A stretch of 64,000 bases of DNA, from contig NZ_JABEQE010000005.1 in assembly GCF_014174375.1 (NCBI RefSeq), positions 1 to 64,000 of the forward strand. The letters are read 5' to 3'. Numbering within the stretch: the stretch's first letter is position 1; each line of letters begins with the position of its first letter. Under the pieces are notes generated by a model. The model saw nothing but the letters and a program-made list of their open reading frames with translations. It ran no database searches and was not told where the DNA came from. Shown here piece after piece: positions 17,490 through 25,633 of this stretch. The DNA is from Gluconacetobacter asukensis. Lineage in GTDB: Bacteria > Pseudomonadota > Alphaproteobacteria > Acetobacterales > Acetobacteraceae. The translations under genes were made by a program, and so were the position numbers.

Positions 17490-19196
17490 TCACGAGAAGA
17501 TGCCGCGCAGCATCGAGAGATGTTCGACGATCGGGCCCAGCGCCAGCGCCGGCAGGAAGGTCAGGCCGCCGACAATCAGGATCACGCCGGTGACCAGCCC
17601 GATGAACAGGCCGCCATCGGTGGGAAACGTGCCCGATGTCGTGGGAACGTTCTTCTTGACCGCCATGGCGCCGGCAATCGCAAGGACGGGCACGATCACG
17701 AAGAACCGGCCGATCATCATCCCGATGCCCAGCGTGACATTCCAGAACGGGTTGGCCGTCAGGCCCGAAAAGGCGCTGCCATTGTTGGCGGCGGCGGAAG
17801 TATAGGCGTAGAGCGCCTCCGAAAATCCATGCGGTCCGGCAGCCGACAGAGCCGAAGTGCCGGGACCCACCACCACCGCCAGGGCGGTAAAGCCGAGCAT
17901 GACCAACGGCAGGCACAGCACGGCCAGCATCGTCATCTTCAACTCGCGCGCCTCGATCTTCTTGCCGAGATATTCGGGCGTCCGCCCCACCATCAGGCCG
18001 GCCATGAACACGGCGATGATCGCGAACAGGATAAAGCCGTAGAGCCCGGACCCCACACCGCCGAAGATGATTTCGCCCAGCATCATGTTGACCAGAGGCA
18101 CCATCCCGCCCAGCGGCAGGAAGCTTTCATGCATCGCGTTCACCGCGCCGCATGACGCATCCGTGGTCACGGCGGCGAACAGCGCGGAACCCACGATACC
18201 GAAACGGACCTCCTTGCCTTCCATATTGCCCTGGATCGGATCGACCCCCAGCGCGGCAAAGGCCGGATTGGCATGGGACTCAGACCAGTAGAGAATGCCG
18301 GCCCCCACCATGAACAGGACCGACATCGCCGCGAAGATCGCCCAGCCCTGCCGTTCGTTGCCCACCATGCGGCCGAACATATTGGTCAGCCCGGCACCGA
18401 GCGCGAAGATGCAGACCATCTGCACGAAATTGGTCAGCGCATCGGGGTTCTCGAACGGATGGGCGGAATTAGTGTTGAAGAACCCGCCCCCGTTGGTGCC
18501 CAGCATCTTGATCGCTTCCTGCGATGCCACGGGCCCCAGGGCGATAGTCTGGTGCGCGCCTTCCAGCGTTGTCGCGTCGACCACGCCCGACAGGCTCTGC
18601 GGCACGCCCTGCCAGACGAAGAACAGAGCCAGCACGACGCAGGCAGGCAACAGGACATAGAGCGTAAGCCGCGTCAGATCGGCCCAGAAATTGCCGATTG
18701 TCCCTGCCTCGCGACGGGTAAAGCCGCGAATGACAGCCGCCGCGACGGCGATGCCGGCGGCGGCCGAGACGAAATTCTGTACCGTCAGCGCCAGCATCTG
18801 GCTGAGATGACTCATCGTCGTCTCGCCCGCATAGCTCTGCCAGTTGGTGTTGGTCAGAAAGCTGATGGCGGTGTTGTAGGCCAGGTCCGGCGCTACCGCC
18901 GCCTGTCCAGCCGGATTCAGGGGCAGGTGCGCCTGTAGCCGCAGGATCAGATAGACCGCGACGAAGCACACAAGCTTGAAGGCCAGGACCGCAAGGGCAT
19001 ACTGGCTCCAGGATTGTTCCTCGTCCGGGTTGACGCCGGACAGGCGATAGAACGCGCGCTCCAGCGGCCCGAGGATACGGCTGGGCAGCGTGCGCTCGCC
19101 CGCCAGCACTCGTGTCAGCACGCCACCGACCGGTCGTGCCAGCACGACGATCGTCAGGAAAAAGACCAAGATGGTGGTCCAGCCGGTCACGGACAT
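17490..19196 (-). CDS. kdpA: K+-transporting ATPase subunit KdpA
   Basis: The 568-residue K+-selective channel-like subunit, related to the SKT/Trk superfamily, with about ten membrane helices. The four selectivity-filter regions can be picked out, for example [49 protein letters not shown] and [11 protein letters not shown]. It starts 4 bases after the kdpF stop. The length equals that of proteobacterial homologues. The protein imports K+ from the periplasm at high affinity. Confidence 0.97.
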   Translation of the reverse strand: MSVTGWTTILVFFLTIVVLARPVGGVLTRVLAGERTLPSRILGPLERAFYRLSGVNPDEEQSWSQYALAVLAFKLVCFVAVYLILRLQAHLPLNPAGQAAVAPDLAYNTAISFLTNTNWQSYAGETTMSHLSQMLALTVQNFVSAAAGIAVAAAVIRGFTRREAGTIGNFWADLTRLTLYVLLPACVVLALFFVWQGVPQSLSGVVDATTLEGAHQTIALGPVASQEAIKMLGTNGGGFFNTNSAHPFENPDALTNFVQMVCIFALGAGLTNMFGRMVGNERQGWAIFAAMSVLFMVGAGILYWSESHANPAFAALGVDPIQGNMEGKEVRFGIVGSALFAAVTTDASCGAVNAMHESFLPLGGMVPLVNMMLGEIIFGGVGSGLYGFILFAIIAVFMAGLMVGRTPEYLGKKIEARELKMTMLAVLCLPLVMLGFTALAVVVGPGTSALSAAGPHGFSEALYAYTSAAANNGSAFSGLTANPFWNVTLGIGMMIGRFFVIVPVLAIAGAMAVKKNVPTTSGTFPTDGGLFIGLVTGVILIVGGLTFLPALALGPIVEHLSMLRGIFS

Positions 19197-19200
19197 GGCA

Positions 19201-19290
19201 TCAGAACCTTTCCGGACGGACGAGAACCGCGGTGACGTAGGCCAGAAGTCCGACCGTCACCATGGCTCCCAGAATGAGATCGAGGTTCAT
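19201..19290 (-). CDS. kdpF: K+-transporting ATPase subunit KdpF
   Basis: A 29-residue single-helix membrane peptide, [19 protein letters not shown] followed by [10 protein letters not shown]. The ending LxxPERF is the KdpF signature. It stabilises the KdpFABC complex, with lipid-like packing in known structures. The start ATG is preceded by GAAGG, and the stop is 4 bases before kdpA. It directly follows another tiny ORF with a 5-base gap. Confidence 0.93.
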   Translation of the reverse strand: MNLDLILGAMVTVGLLAYVTAVLVRPERF

Positions 19291-19295
19291 TGCCT

Positions 19296-19379
19296 TCAGA
19301 TCCTCGCACACGCCGCCACGAAGCCGATGCATGCGGCGAACCCGGCCAGGCCCAGGGTGAAATAGAAAAAATCGAGCAT
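19296..19379 (-). CDS. 27-aa hydrophobic small ORF leading the kdp operon
   Basis: The 84-base ORF begins at an ATG with GGGAG 8 bases upstream and ends 5 bases before kdpF. The predicted peptide opens MLDFFYFTLGLAGFAACIGF and ends VAACARI, one membrane span with two cysteines. I recall similar unnamed short peptides next to kdpF in other alphaproteobacteria, but I cannot check that here. Position, ribosome site and spacing support translation. It may be an additional small Kdp subunit or a translational leader. Function is not established. Confidence 0.7.
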   Translation of the reverse strand: MLDFFYFTLGLAGFAACIGFVAACARI

Positions 19380-19405
19380 GGGACATCTCCCTTGGAAACA
19401 GCGGG

Positions 19406-19472
19406 ATTATCCATCCGATCGTCATAGGGATGAGAGAGGGGGATCGGCGCGATCCCATAGGAAACTCATAGG
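19406..19472 (-). promoter_or_regulatory. Putative kdp promoter with phased CATAGG operator repeats
   Basis: Three CATAGG copies (CCTATG on the kdp strand) start at 19423, 19456 and 19467. Their spacings are 33 and 11 bases, exact multiples of 11, so all lie on one DNA face. The proximal pair reads CATAGGAAACT-CATAGGAATTC. A good -10 hexamer (GATAAT on the minus strand, 19406-19411) has no matching -35, as expected for an activator-dependent promoter. The natural candidate activator is KdpE, encoded at the end of the same operon. The match to KdpE sites of other bacteria was not tested. Confidence 0.5.
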
Positions 19473-19614
19473 AATTCGGCCAAATCGCCCCCGCGTCGCG
19501 CTTCATGGCCTTGCAACTGCCTGATCGGCCGGCCTAGCTCTGCACTGCACCGGCCGGCTGCCGCCCGCTCAACCGGGCGAAGAGACGCACCCCCGTTCAT
19601 TCGAGAACAGGACA

Positions 19615-20874
19615 ATGATGAAATCCATTCATGCCGCTCTCCGTCGCCCTGCGACGCGGGACAGGCTGCTGCCGGCCCTGACAGGCATCGTATTTATGAT
19701 CGGCCATCTGACCGACGCGCACGCCGGGACAATCCAGGACTGGTGGAGCGACGTGACGCTGCACGGACAAATCGAGGGTGGCATCAACGCCAATCCCGCC
19801 CGGCCGGCAAACGGCAATAATTTTGGTGAATTCATCGGCGATCATGCCAATCAGGCACAACTCGATCAAATCACCATGGCCGTGGCGCGCGCCGTGGACC
19901 AGAGCGCGCCCACCTGTCAGATCGGCTTCAAGATCAAGGCCCTGTATGGTGCCGATGCCCGATATTACGAAATCGTCGGCATCACTGACCGGATGATGAG
20001 CGGGCGATACCAGTTCATACCCGCCGAGGCCCATCTGGACATGCATCTGCCCTGGCTGACGCGGCACGGGCTGGACATGCAGGCCGGCATCCTGGGCTCG
20101 CCGATGGGGGTGGAAACGCTGGACCCCGCCACCCGCCCTTTCTACACGCTGGCCTACACCACCCAGTATTCGACGCCCTTCGAACATGTCGGGGCGATGT
20201 TCCAGTGGCATGCCACCGGCCGGTTCGATGTGCTGTTCGGGGTCGATACCGGCAACCAGGTCTCGTTCGGCCGAGCCGACAACAACGCCGCCGCCGCCGG
20301 CTATTTCGGTCTTTCGGGCACCGGCGTCGCAGACGGGCGCCTGTCCTTCATCTATCTGGGCCGCGTGGGGCCGGAAAATGCCGTGCGCGCGCTGGGGAAC
20401 CATGCCAACAGCGCGCAACGGTTCTGGAACGACCTGGACGCAACCTACAAGATCAGCGACCGCCTGTCGGTGACCGGCGAATTCAACGCCCTGCATGACG
20501 AGGGCATACGTGCCGATACCTACAGTTTCGTCAGCTTCCTGAGCTATCAGGTCACGCCGTCGCTCACGTTCAATTATCGTGGCGAGATCTATCGCGATAA
20601 TACCGGGCTGGTCGTGACCAGTTTCCTGGGCAACGATGCCTATATGCGCGCGACGCTCGGCAAGTCGGCGGACACGCAATCCGCCCCGCCGACGACCTAT
20701 GGCGCGCTGACGCTGGGCCTGACCTGGCACCCTTCACTCGGTCATGGGGTCAGCCTGTTCGAGATCCGTCCGGAAATCCGCTTCGACCGCTCGCTGAGCG
20801 GTACGACCCCGTTCAACGATCTGCGCAACGCCGGCATGTTCACGTTCGGCGGGGATGCGGTGTTGGGCTTCTGA
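19615..20874 (+). CDS. Outer-membrane beta-barrel protein (porin-like, BBP2 type)
   Basis: A 419-residue secreted protein. A basic, then hydrophobic N-terminus ends in DAHAGT, a plausible signal peptidase site near residue 38. The rest is rich in alternating hydrophobic/aromatic strands (YQFIPAEAHLDMHLPWL, LDATYKISDRLSVTGEFN, LTFNYRGEIYRD) and ends in Phe (AVLGF), the usual barrel-assembly signal. It resembles the outer-membrane beta-barrel BBP2/OmpL group. The substrate is unknown. Two adjacent ATGs (19615, 19618) are possible starts. It is transcribed divergently from kdp. Confidence 0.82.
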   Translation: MMKSIHAALRRPATRDRLLPALTGIVFMIGHLTDAHAGTIQDWWSDVTLHGQIEGGINANPARPANGNNFGEFIGDHANQAQLDQITMAVARAVDQSAPTCQIGFKIKALYGADARYYEIVGITDRMMSGRYQFIPAEAHLDMHLPWLTRHGLDMQAGILGSPMGVETLDPATRPFYTLAYTTQYSTPFEHVGAMFQWHATGRFDVLFGVDTGNQVSFGRADNNAAAAGYFGLSGTGVADGRLSFIYLGRVGPENAVRALGNHANSAQRFWNDLDATYKISDRLSVTGEFNALHDEGIRADTYSFVSFLSYQVTPSLTFNYRGEIYRDNTGLVVTSFLGNDAYMRATLGKSADTQSAPPTTYGALTLGLTWHPSLGHGVSLFEIRPEIRFDRSLSGTTPFNDLRNAGMFTFGGDAVLGF

Positions 20875-20962
20875 CACATCACGGAAATTTGCTATATAGG
20901 CGCAATTAAAGTCAGGTCGGTCGCGGTTCCGTCTTCGTGGCCGCGCGGCGAAGGGAGTATTC

Positions 20963-21439
20963 ATGATCGAGCGCATACCGGGTTTCATCAGGGTCGGCAC
21001 GCTTTTCGACCTTTTCGAGGAAATCGCGATGCTGGTCCTGACCCTCTGCATCGCGGCGGTCGCCTGCGTCGGCCTGCTGCATGTGGTGGTCGCCGTCATC
21101 CATCTGCTGCTCACCACCGGGTTGCAGCCCACCGACCCGTCCGTCCTTCAGGGCATTTTCGGCCTGTTCTTTACCGTCCTGATCGCGCTGGAATTCAAGC
21201 ACTCCATTCTGGTCCTGCCGGAGGCACAGTCGCACAGCCTGGTCCGTATGCGGTCGGTACTGTTGATCGGCATGATGGCGACCGTCCGCAAATTCATCGT
21301 TCTCGACCTCAGTGGCGTGAACGTCATGGAAATGCTGGCGCTGTCGGCGGCCGTACTGGCCCTGGGGGGCGTCTACTGGCTGGTACGTTCTAAATCCGTC
21401 ACACCGAACGAAGTGGAACCGCAGTTACACGAGCCCTGA
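20963..21439 (+). CDS. PsiE-family inner-membrane protein
   Basis: A 158-residue protein with four hydrophobic helices (around residues 22-50, 63-85, 93-112 and 120-142). The pattern and the motif FTVLIALEFKHSIL match the phosphate-starvation-inducible PsiE family, whose biochemical role is unknown. The start ATG has AAGGGAG 5 bases upstream. An 88-base gap separates it from the barrel gene, with a possible -10 (TATATA) at about 20894. Whether phosphate controls it here cannot be seen. Confidence 0.85.
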   Translation: MIERIPGFIRVGTLFDLFEEIAMLVLTLCIAAVACVGLLHVVVAVIHLLLTTGLQPTDPSVLQGIFGLFFTVLIALEFKHSILVLPEAQSHSLVRMRSVLLIGMMATVRKFIVLDLSGVNVMEMLALSAAVLALGGVYWLVRSKSVTPNEVEPQLHEP

Positions 21440-21451
21440 GCCACGACATGT

Positions 21452-21482
21452 TGGGGGGAGAAGGAAAACCACCCTCCCCCCA
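21452..21482. terminator. Bidirectional-type hairpin between psiE and the DUF2807 gene
   Basis: TGGGGGGAG at 21452-21460 pairs perfectly with CTCCCCCCA at 21474-21482 around a 13-base loop. It sits in the short gap between two converging genes. There is no U-run, so it is at best a weak or factor-assisted terminator. Confidence 0.5.
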
Positions 21483-21493
21483 TATTGCCCCGG

Positions 21494-22276
21494 TCAGAGC
21501 TGAACGTCGCCCTCTTTTGCCTTCACTCCCGGCCTATCATGGTCGCTGTCGTGATCGTCATGATTGTCGTCATCGACCGTTATGGAGCCGATGCCGCTGA
21601 TCTCCTTCGTCAGGGATGCCGGCTTGCGGGTCAGCTCCACCGCCCCGACGCCGCTGAGGCGGACGGAGGCATGCCCGCTCGGCCCGATGCTGACATGCCC
21701 GGCGCCGGAGATCCCGACATCCGCGTCGCGCACCACCATGTCCGACAGGTCGGCCTGCGCCGCGCCCGCGACCTTCAGCGTCACCATGTCAGCCTTGCCG
21801 TGCCCGGTCACGTTGCCGGCCCCCTCAACGGTCAGGGATAGATGGTCCACCGCCACGTCGTTCAGCGTCAGCGATCCGGCGGAGCGCAGGGTCAGCGCCT
21901 TGAGGGCCGGCGCCGTGACGACGATCCGCAGATGCCCATTGTGCCAGTGATGGTGCGAGACATGGTCCAGGGCGAGCACGTCACCGTTCAGCGTCACCCG
22001 GTCGACGATATCGCTTGCCCCGCTGACGGTGATGCCGGGGGCGGGCCCCTGCGTATAGACGATGCTGGCCGGGAGCTCGAAGGTCAGCGCCTCGCCGCCC
22101 TTCCAGTCGAGCTTGTGCGTGGCCGCCTGTGCCGCCGGTGCATCATCATCATCATCATCCAGCAGGTCCATGGCGGAAATGTGCCAGTTGGTCGGGCCGC
22201 GTACCGCCGCCACCCCGAAACAGGCCATGGACAGGGCCGCGCCCCCCACCGCCACCAAAATGAGTCCACGTATCAT
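21494..22276 (-). CDS. Secreted DUF2807 (GIN-domain) protein
   Basis: A 260-residue exported protein. The N-terminal hydrophobic stretch (LILVAVGGAALSMACFGVAA) is a signal peptide or anchor. The body is a right-handed beta-solenoid of short repeats such as VTLNGDVLAL, LTLRSAGSLTLNDV, LTVEGAGNVTGHG and ADVGISGAGHVSI, diagnostic of DUF2807. A run of six aspartates (from a CAT microsatellite at 22141-22159) and a second Asp/His-rich stretch near the C-terminus could bind metal ions. It is the third gene of a PadR-DUF1700-DUF2807 cassette. A 14-bp perfect palindrome (22288-22301) sits just ahead of its AGGAGA ribosome site. Confidence 0.85.
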   Translation of the reverse strand: MIRGLILVAVGGAALSMACFGVAAVRGPTNWHISAMDLLDDDDDDAPAAQAATHKLDWKGGEALTFELPASIVYTQGPAPGITVSGASDIVDRVTLNGDVLALDHVSHHHWHNGHLRIVVTAPALKALTLRSAGSLTLNDVAVDHLSLTVEGAGNVTGHGKADMVTLKVAGAAQADLSDMVVRDADVGISGAGHVSIGPSGHASVRLSGVGAVELTRKPASLTKEISGIGSITVDDDNHDDHDSDHDRPGVKAKEGDVQL

Positions 22277-22352
22277 TGGAATCTCCTCGCCCGATCGGGC
22301 GCAATCGTGACTAACTTTTTGATATAAAAAAGTTTCGAGTCGGAATCCGCGA

Positions 22353-22937
22353 TCAGTCGCGCAACCGGCCGTTCGATCCCGCGGTGATCAGCCGGTAATG
22401 GGCCCGTCCGTAACGGACCAGCAGATTGACCAGCCCGATCGTGAACAGGACGCAGAACGCCGTCAGCGAGGCCCCGCCACCCAGCACGCCCAGGCTCAGC
22501 AACGCGGCCTGCAACCGGTCGCCCATGAAACCCGGGAAGTTCGTAACCAGCGCGAACGGCAGCGCGAAGCCCCCGCCCAGGCACGCCACCAGCCCGACCA
22601 GCAGGAAGGCGAACAAGGTGGTCACGATGCCGATCAGGACGGGCAGGATCACGAACAGGTCCAGTGCCGCCAGCCCGATCACCCCCACGATCACGCCCAG
22701 GGCCGAGGCAAGGCTTCGCTCGTCCTCCCACCGGCGCAGGCCGGCTTCGGCGCGGAGTTCGCGGGCCAGGCGCGACGGGTCGCCCAGGGCCGTGGCGACA
22801 TCGGCGTCGCTGCGCCCGGCCGCACGCCCGGCATCGAAATGCCCCTCGTAATCGGCGATGATGTCGTCGATGGCCGGCCGCGGCAGCCCCCACAGGCCAC
22901 TCCTCAGCCTCCGGAGAAACGAATCCCGCTCATTCAT
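22353..22937 (-). CDS. DUF1700-family membrane protein
   Basis: A 194-residue protein. The N-terminal soluble HAAS-like helical part contains IDDIIADYEGHF and DVATALGDPSRLARELR, the DUF1700 signature. Three to four membrane helices follow (about residues 75-175). DUF1700 proteins usually sit beside a PadR repressor and are thought to sense or adjust envelope state, but no activity is established. Its ATG overlaps the padR stop by 4 bases, so it is translated with its regulator. Confidence 0.87.
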   Translation of the reverse strand: MNERDSFLRRLRSGLWGLPRPAIDDIIADYEGHFDAGRAAGRSDADVATALGDPSRLARELRAEAGLRRWEDERSLASALGVIVGVIGLAALDLFVILPVLIGIVTTLFAFLLVGLVACLGGGFALPFALVTNFPGFMGDRLQAALLSLGVLGGGASLTAFCVLFTIGLVNLLVRYGRAHYRLITAGSNGRLRD

Positions 22938-23299
22938 GATGTCTTCTCCAGATCCAGGTCCAGAATGGCGGCAACGGCGCGCGTGAAGTCGGTCCAGGCC
23001 GCTTTCTGGGCATTGAGGTTGTTTCGGCCGCCTTCGGTCAGGCGATAATATTTTCGCGGGGGGCCGGACGATGATTCGACCAGATAGGTGGAGACCAGCC
23101 CGTCCTTCTGCATCCGGCGCATCAGGGGGTAGATCGTTCCCTCACCCATATCGATGGCGGCGGACAGACGGCTGGCGATGTCGTAGCCGTATGAGTCCGA
23201 CCGCGCGAGGAGTGCGAGAACACAGAGTTCCAGCACCCCTTTCTTGAATTGGACGAGATTGCTGTCCACGACGTCTCGATCCTTGAATGGGCTCTGCAC
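22934..23299 (-). CDS. PadR-family transcriptional regulator
   Basis: A 121-residue winged-helix protein of the PadR family. The DNA-binding region runs from LVQFKKGVLELCVLALL to the diagnostic GEGTIYPLMRRMQKDGLVSTYL, then the wing GPPRKYYRLTEGGR. A C-terminal helix for dimerisation ends at LEKTS. It is the promoter-proximal gene of the PadR-DUF1700-DUF2807 cassette, and PadR repressors normally control their own operon. The ATG at 23299 is the first in-frame start, though the conserved part begins about 14 residues later. Confidence 0.93.
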   Translation of the reverse strand: MQSPFKDRDVVDSNLVQFKKGVLELCVLALLARSDSYGYDIASRLSAAIDMGEGTIYPLMRRMQKDGLVSTYLVESSSGPPRKYYRLTEGGRNNLNAQKAAWTDFTRAVAAILDLDLEKTS

Positions 23300-23382
23300 T
23301 GCACGGAACCTTCTTATACAAGGTAGCCATCATTGGGTGGTTCCTTGCAATAGTTTTTTGCGGTGGCCCAGAAATTGGACGC

Positions 23383-23405
23383 AAAAAAAGCCGGACAAGC
23401 CGGCT
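23383..23405 (-). terminator. Intrinsic terminator downstream of surE
   Basis: On the minus strand AGCCGG (23400-23405) and CCGGCT (23389-23394) form a 6-bp stem with a 5-base loop, followed by a run of seven U. It lies 73 bases past the surE stop, with an AT-rich spacer between. It also marks the boundary before the padR promoter. Confidence 0.75.
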
Positions 23406-23477
23406 GATCCTGATGCGCCTCAGCGCAGGAAAATATTATAACTCTTTATTTTTAAATCATATAATAGAGAATTCCGA

Positions 23478-24263
23478 TCAGACGCGGGCCTGCGCGGCGC
23501 GCATCCGCGCCAGCACGCCCTGATCGGTGCGCTCGAAGCGCAGCGGTGTGACCGATACCTTGCCGGACAAGACGGCTTCCGTCTCGGTCCCCTCGTCATC
23601 GGTGGTGGACGATCGGGTCAGGCTCAGCCAGTGATAGGCGCCGTTGCGCGGATCGGTGCGCGCCGTGATGGCGGCACCGCCCAGCAATCCTGCCCCCTGG
23701 CTGGTCAACACCGGCCCGCCTGCCAGCGCGGGCGGCCGATCGGGGAAGTTGATGTTCAGGCAGGCATCGCGCGCCCAGTCGAGCCGGGACATGGCGCGAA
23801 TGACGGAAGGCGCCAGCGCCCGCGCCGTCTCCCACCGCACTGGCTGGTCGCGGGTAAAGAGCTGGCTCAGCGCGATCGACGGAATACCCAGCAGCAATCC
23901 GGTCATCGCCGCCCCGACGGTTCCCGAAAACACCGTCTCCATGCCCAGATTGGCACCGCGATTGACGCCTGACAGGATCAGGTCGGGCGGCTGGTCGGCC
24001 ATCAGATGGCTCACACCCATCACCACGCAGTCGCCCGGCGTGCCGGTAACGCCATAACGCCGCTCTCCCCGCTGCACGACCCGCAGCGGGTCGTGCAGGC
24101 TGAGCGCGTGCGAGGTGCCGCTCTGGTCCCGCTCGGGCGCCACCACCCAGATTTCGGGCGCCAGCGTGGCGGCGATCTCCACCAAAATGGCCAGCCCCGG
24201 CGCATCGATGCCGTCATCATTGGTCAGAAGAATGCGCCGCGCGATAAAATCGCCATCCACCAT
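23478..24263 (-). CDS. surE: 5'/3'-nucleotidase SurE
   Basis: A 261-residue metal-dependent nucleoside monophosphatase. The metal-binding LLTNDDGIDAPG is near the N-terminus, followed by VAPERDQSGTSHALSL, GTPGDCVVMGV and SGVNRGANLGMETVFSGTVGAA, all canonical SurE blocks. In many proteobacteria surE is next to pcm and nlpD. Here it is not, and instead lies downstream of metC with a 128-base gap. The ATG at 24263 places the catalytic Asp pair at the expected distance. Confidence 0.95.
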   Translation of the reverse strand: MVDGDFIARRILLTNDDGIDAPGLAILVEIAATLAPEIWVVAPERDQSGTSHALSLHDPLRVVQRGERRYGVTGTPGDCVVMGVSHLMADQPPDLILSGVNRGANLGMETVFSGTVGAAMTGLLLGIPSIALSQLFTRDQPVRWETARALAPSVIRAMSRLDWARDACLNINFPDRPPALAGGPVLTSQGAGLLGGAAITARTDPRNGAYHWLSLTRSSTTDDEGTETEAVLSGKVSVTPLRFERTDQGVLARMRAAQARV

Positions 24264-24391
24264 GTCACGTTCCCGATCGGCGACCGCCGCGCGAGGCGGC
24301 GATGGCGCGTCTGTTGCCTGCCGGGTTGAAGCACCCGCCCGTCATGCCTGCGTATCACCGCAGGCGCAGGACGGAAACGGGGCCGGCGTGG

Positions 24392-25633
24392 TCAGTCGCT
24401 GTAGGATGCAGCGCCTGTCAGTACTTCGAGCCCCGCCGACAGGTCGGCAATCAGGTCCTCGGGATTTTCCAGGCCGATATGCAGGCGGCAGGCGGGGCCG
24501 CAATCCGGCGCGTCCGCCGCGCAGGTGCGGACGATGCCGCCGGTCGTGGGCAGGACCAGGCTTTCATATCCGCCCCACGAGGCCCCGATCCCGAACAGGG
24601 TCAGGGAATCGATCATCGCGACCATCGCCTCCTGGCTGTAGTCCGGCCGGAACATCACGCCGAACAGGGCGGAAGCGCCACTGAAATCGCGCCGCCATAT
24701 CTCATGCCCTGGGCAGGATGGCAGGGCCGGATGCAGCACGCGCGCGACTTCCGGCCGATCCGCCAGCCACAGCGCCACGTCGATCGCGCTACGTGACTGG
24801 CGTTCCAGCCGCGCCCCCATGGTGCGCAGGCCACGCAGGGTCAGCCAGCAATCGTCCGGGCCGGCCACCTGGCCGAGCTGAATGCAGGTATCGCGCAGCA
24901 CATGCCAGTCCTGCTCGTCCGCGACCGACACCGCGCCGATGATGCTGTCCGAATGGCCTGCGGGATATTTGGTCAGTGCCTGCACCGAAATATCGACCCC
25001 ATGGTCGAACGGACGGAAGATGCCGACACCCCAGGTATTGTCCAGCATCAGCCGCGCGCCATGCTCATGCGCGATGTCGGCGATCATGCGGATATCCTGG
25101 ACCTCGAACGTATGGCTGCCGGGGCTTTCGGCGACCACCACCTGGGTGTTGGGCCGCATCATCGCCCGCAGCCCTTCGGCATCGATCAGCGGCGGATAAT
25201 AGGTGGTCTCCACCCCGAAACGGCGCAGCACCGTGTTGGCGAAGCGCCTTGTGGGGCCGTAGACCGAGTCCGGAATCAGGCAGTGGCCGTTCTTGCCCAG
25301 GAATGCGAGCAGCGGCGTGGTGCAGGCAGCCAGGCCCGAGGACACGATCTGGGCATGGCGCGCGCCCTCGATGGCGGCGATCGCGGCTTCGAGTTCGTGC
25401 TGGATCGGCGTGCCCATGGCGCCATAGATCAGCTCGTGATCGTAGCGCCTTGTGCCGTTGCGGTTCATGTCCGCGACGGTCGGAAACAGCACGGTCGAAC
25501 CGCGCGTCGGCGGCTGGTTGACCAGGGTGCCGCGCGCATCGGGCGGCAGGTCGCGGGCCAGATGGACCAGCAGGGTGCCCATCTCGCGCCAGCCGCGCGA
25601 TACGGCCTGATGCAGGGTTTCGCGATCGGTCAC
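24392..25633 (-). CDS. metC: Cystathionine beta-lyase (PLP enzyme)
   Basis: A 413-residue Cys/Met-metabolism PLP enzyme that cleaves cystathionine to homocysteine, or cysteine to sulfide. Conserved stretches are FPTVADMNRNGTRRYDHELIYG, SSGLAACTTPLLAFL, LMLDNTWGVGIFRPFDHG (PLP-binding Asp) and SVQALTKYPAGHSD, whose Lys would hold PLP. No ATG fits. The GTG at 25633 overlaps the sseA stop in a GTGA junction, making the two genes translationally coupled. The pairing with mercaptopyruvate sulfurtransferase indicates joint sulfur amino-acid turnover. Confidence 0.92.
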   Translation of the reverse strand: MTDRETLHQAVSRGWREMGTLLVHLARDLPPDARGTLVNQPPTRGSTVLFPTVADMNRNGTRRYDHELIYGAMGTPIQHELEAAIAAIEGARHAQIVSSGLAACTTPLLAFLGKNGHCLIPDSVYGPTRRFANTVLRRFGVETTYYPPLIDAEGLRAMMRPNTQVVVAESPGSHTFEVQDIRMIADIAHEHGARLMLDNTWGVGIFRPFDHGVDISVQALTKYPAGHSDSIIGAVSVADEQDWHVLRDTCIQLGQVAGPDDCWLTLRGLRTMGARLERQSRSAIDVALWLADRPEVARVLHPALPSCPGHEIWRRDFSGASALFGVMFRPDYSQEAMVAMIDSLTLFGIGASWGGYESLVLPTTGGIVRTCAADAPDCGPACRLHIGLENPEDLIADLSAGLEVLTGAASYSD

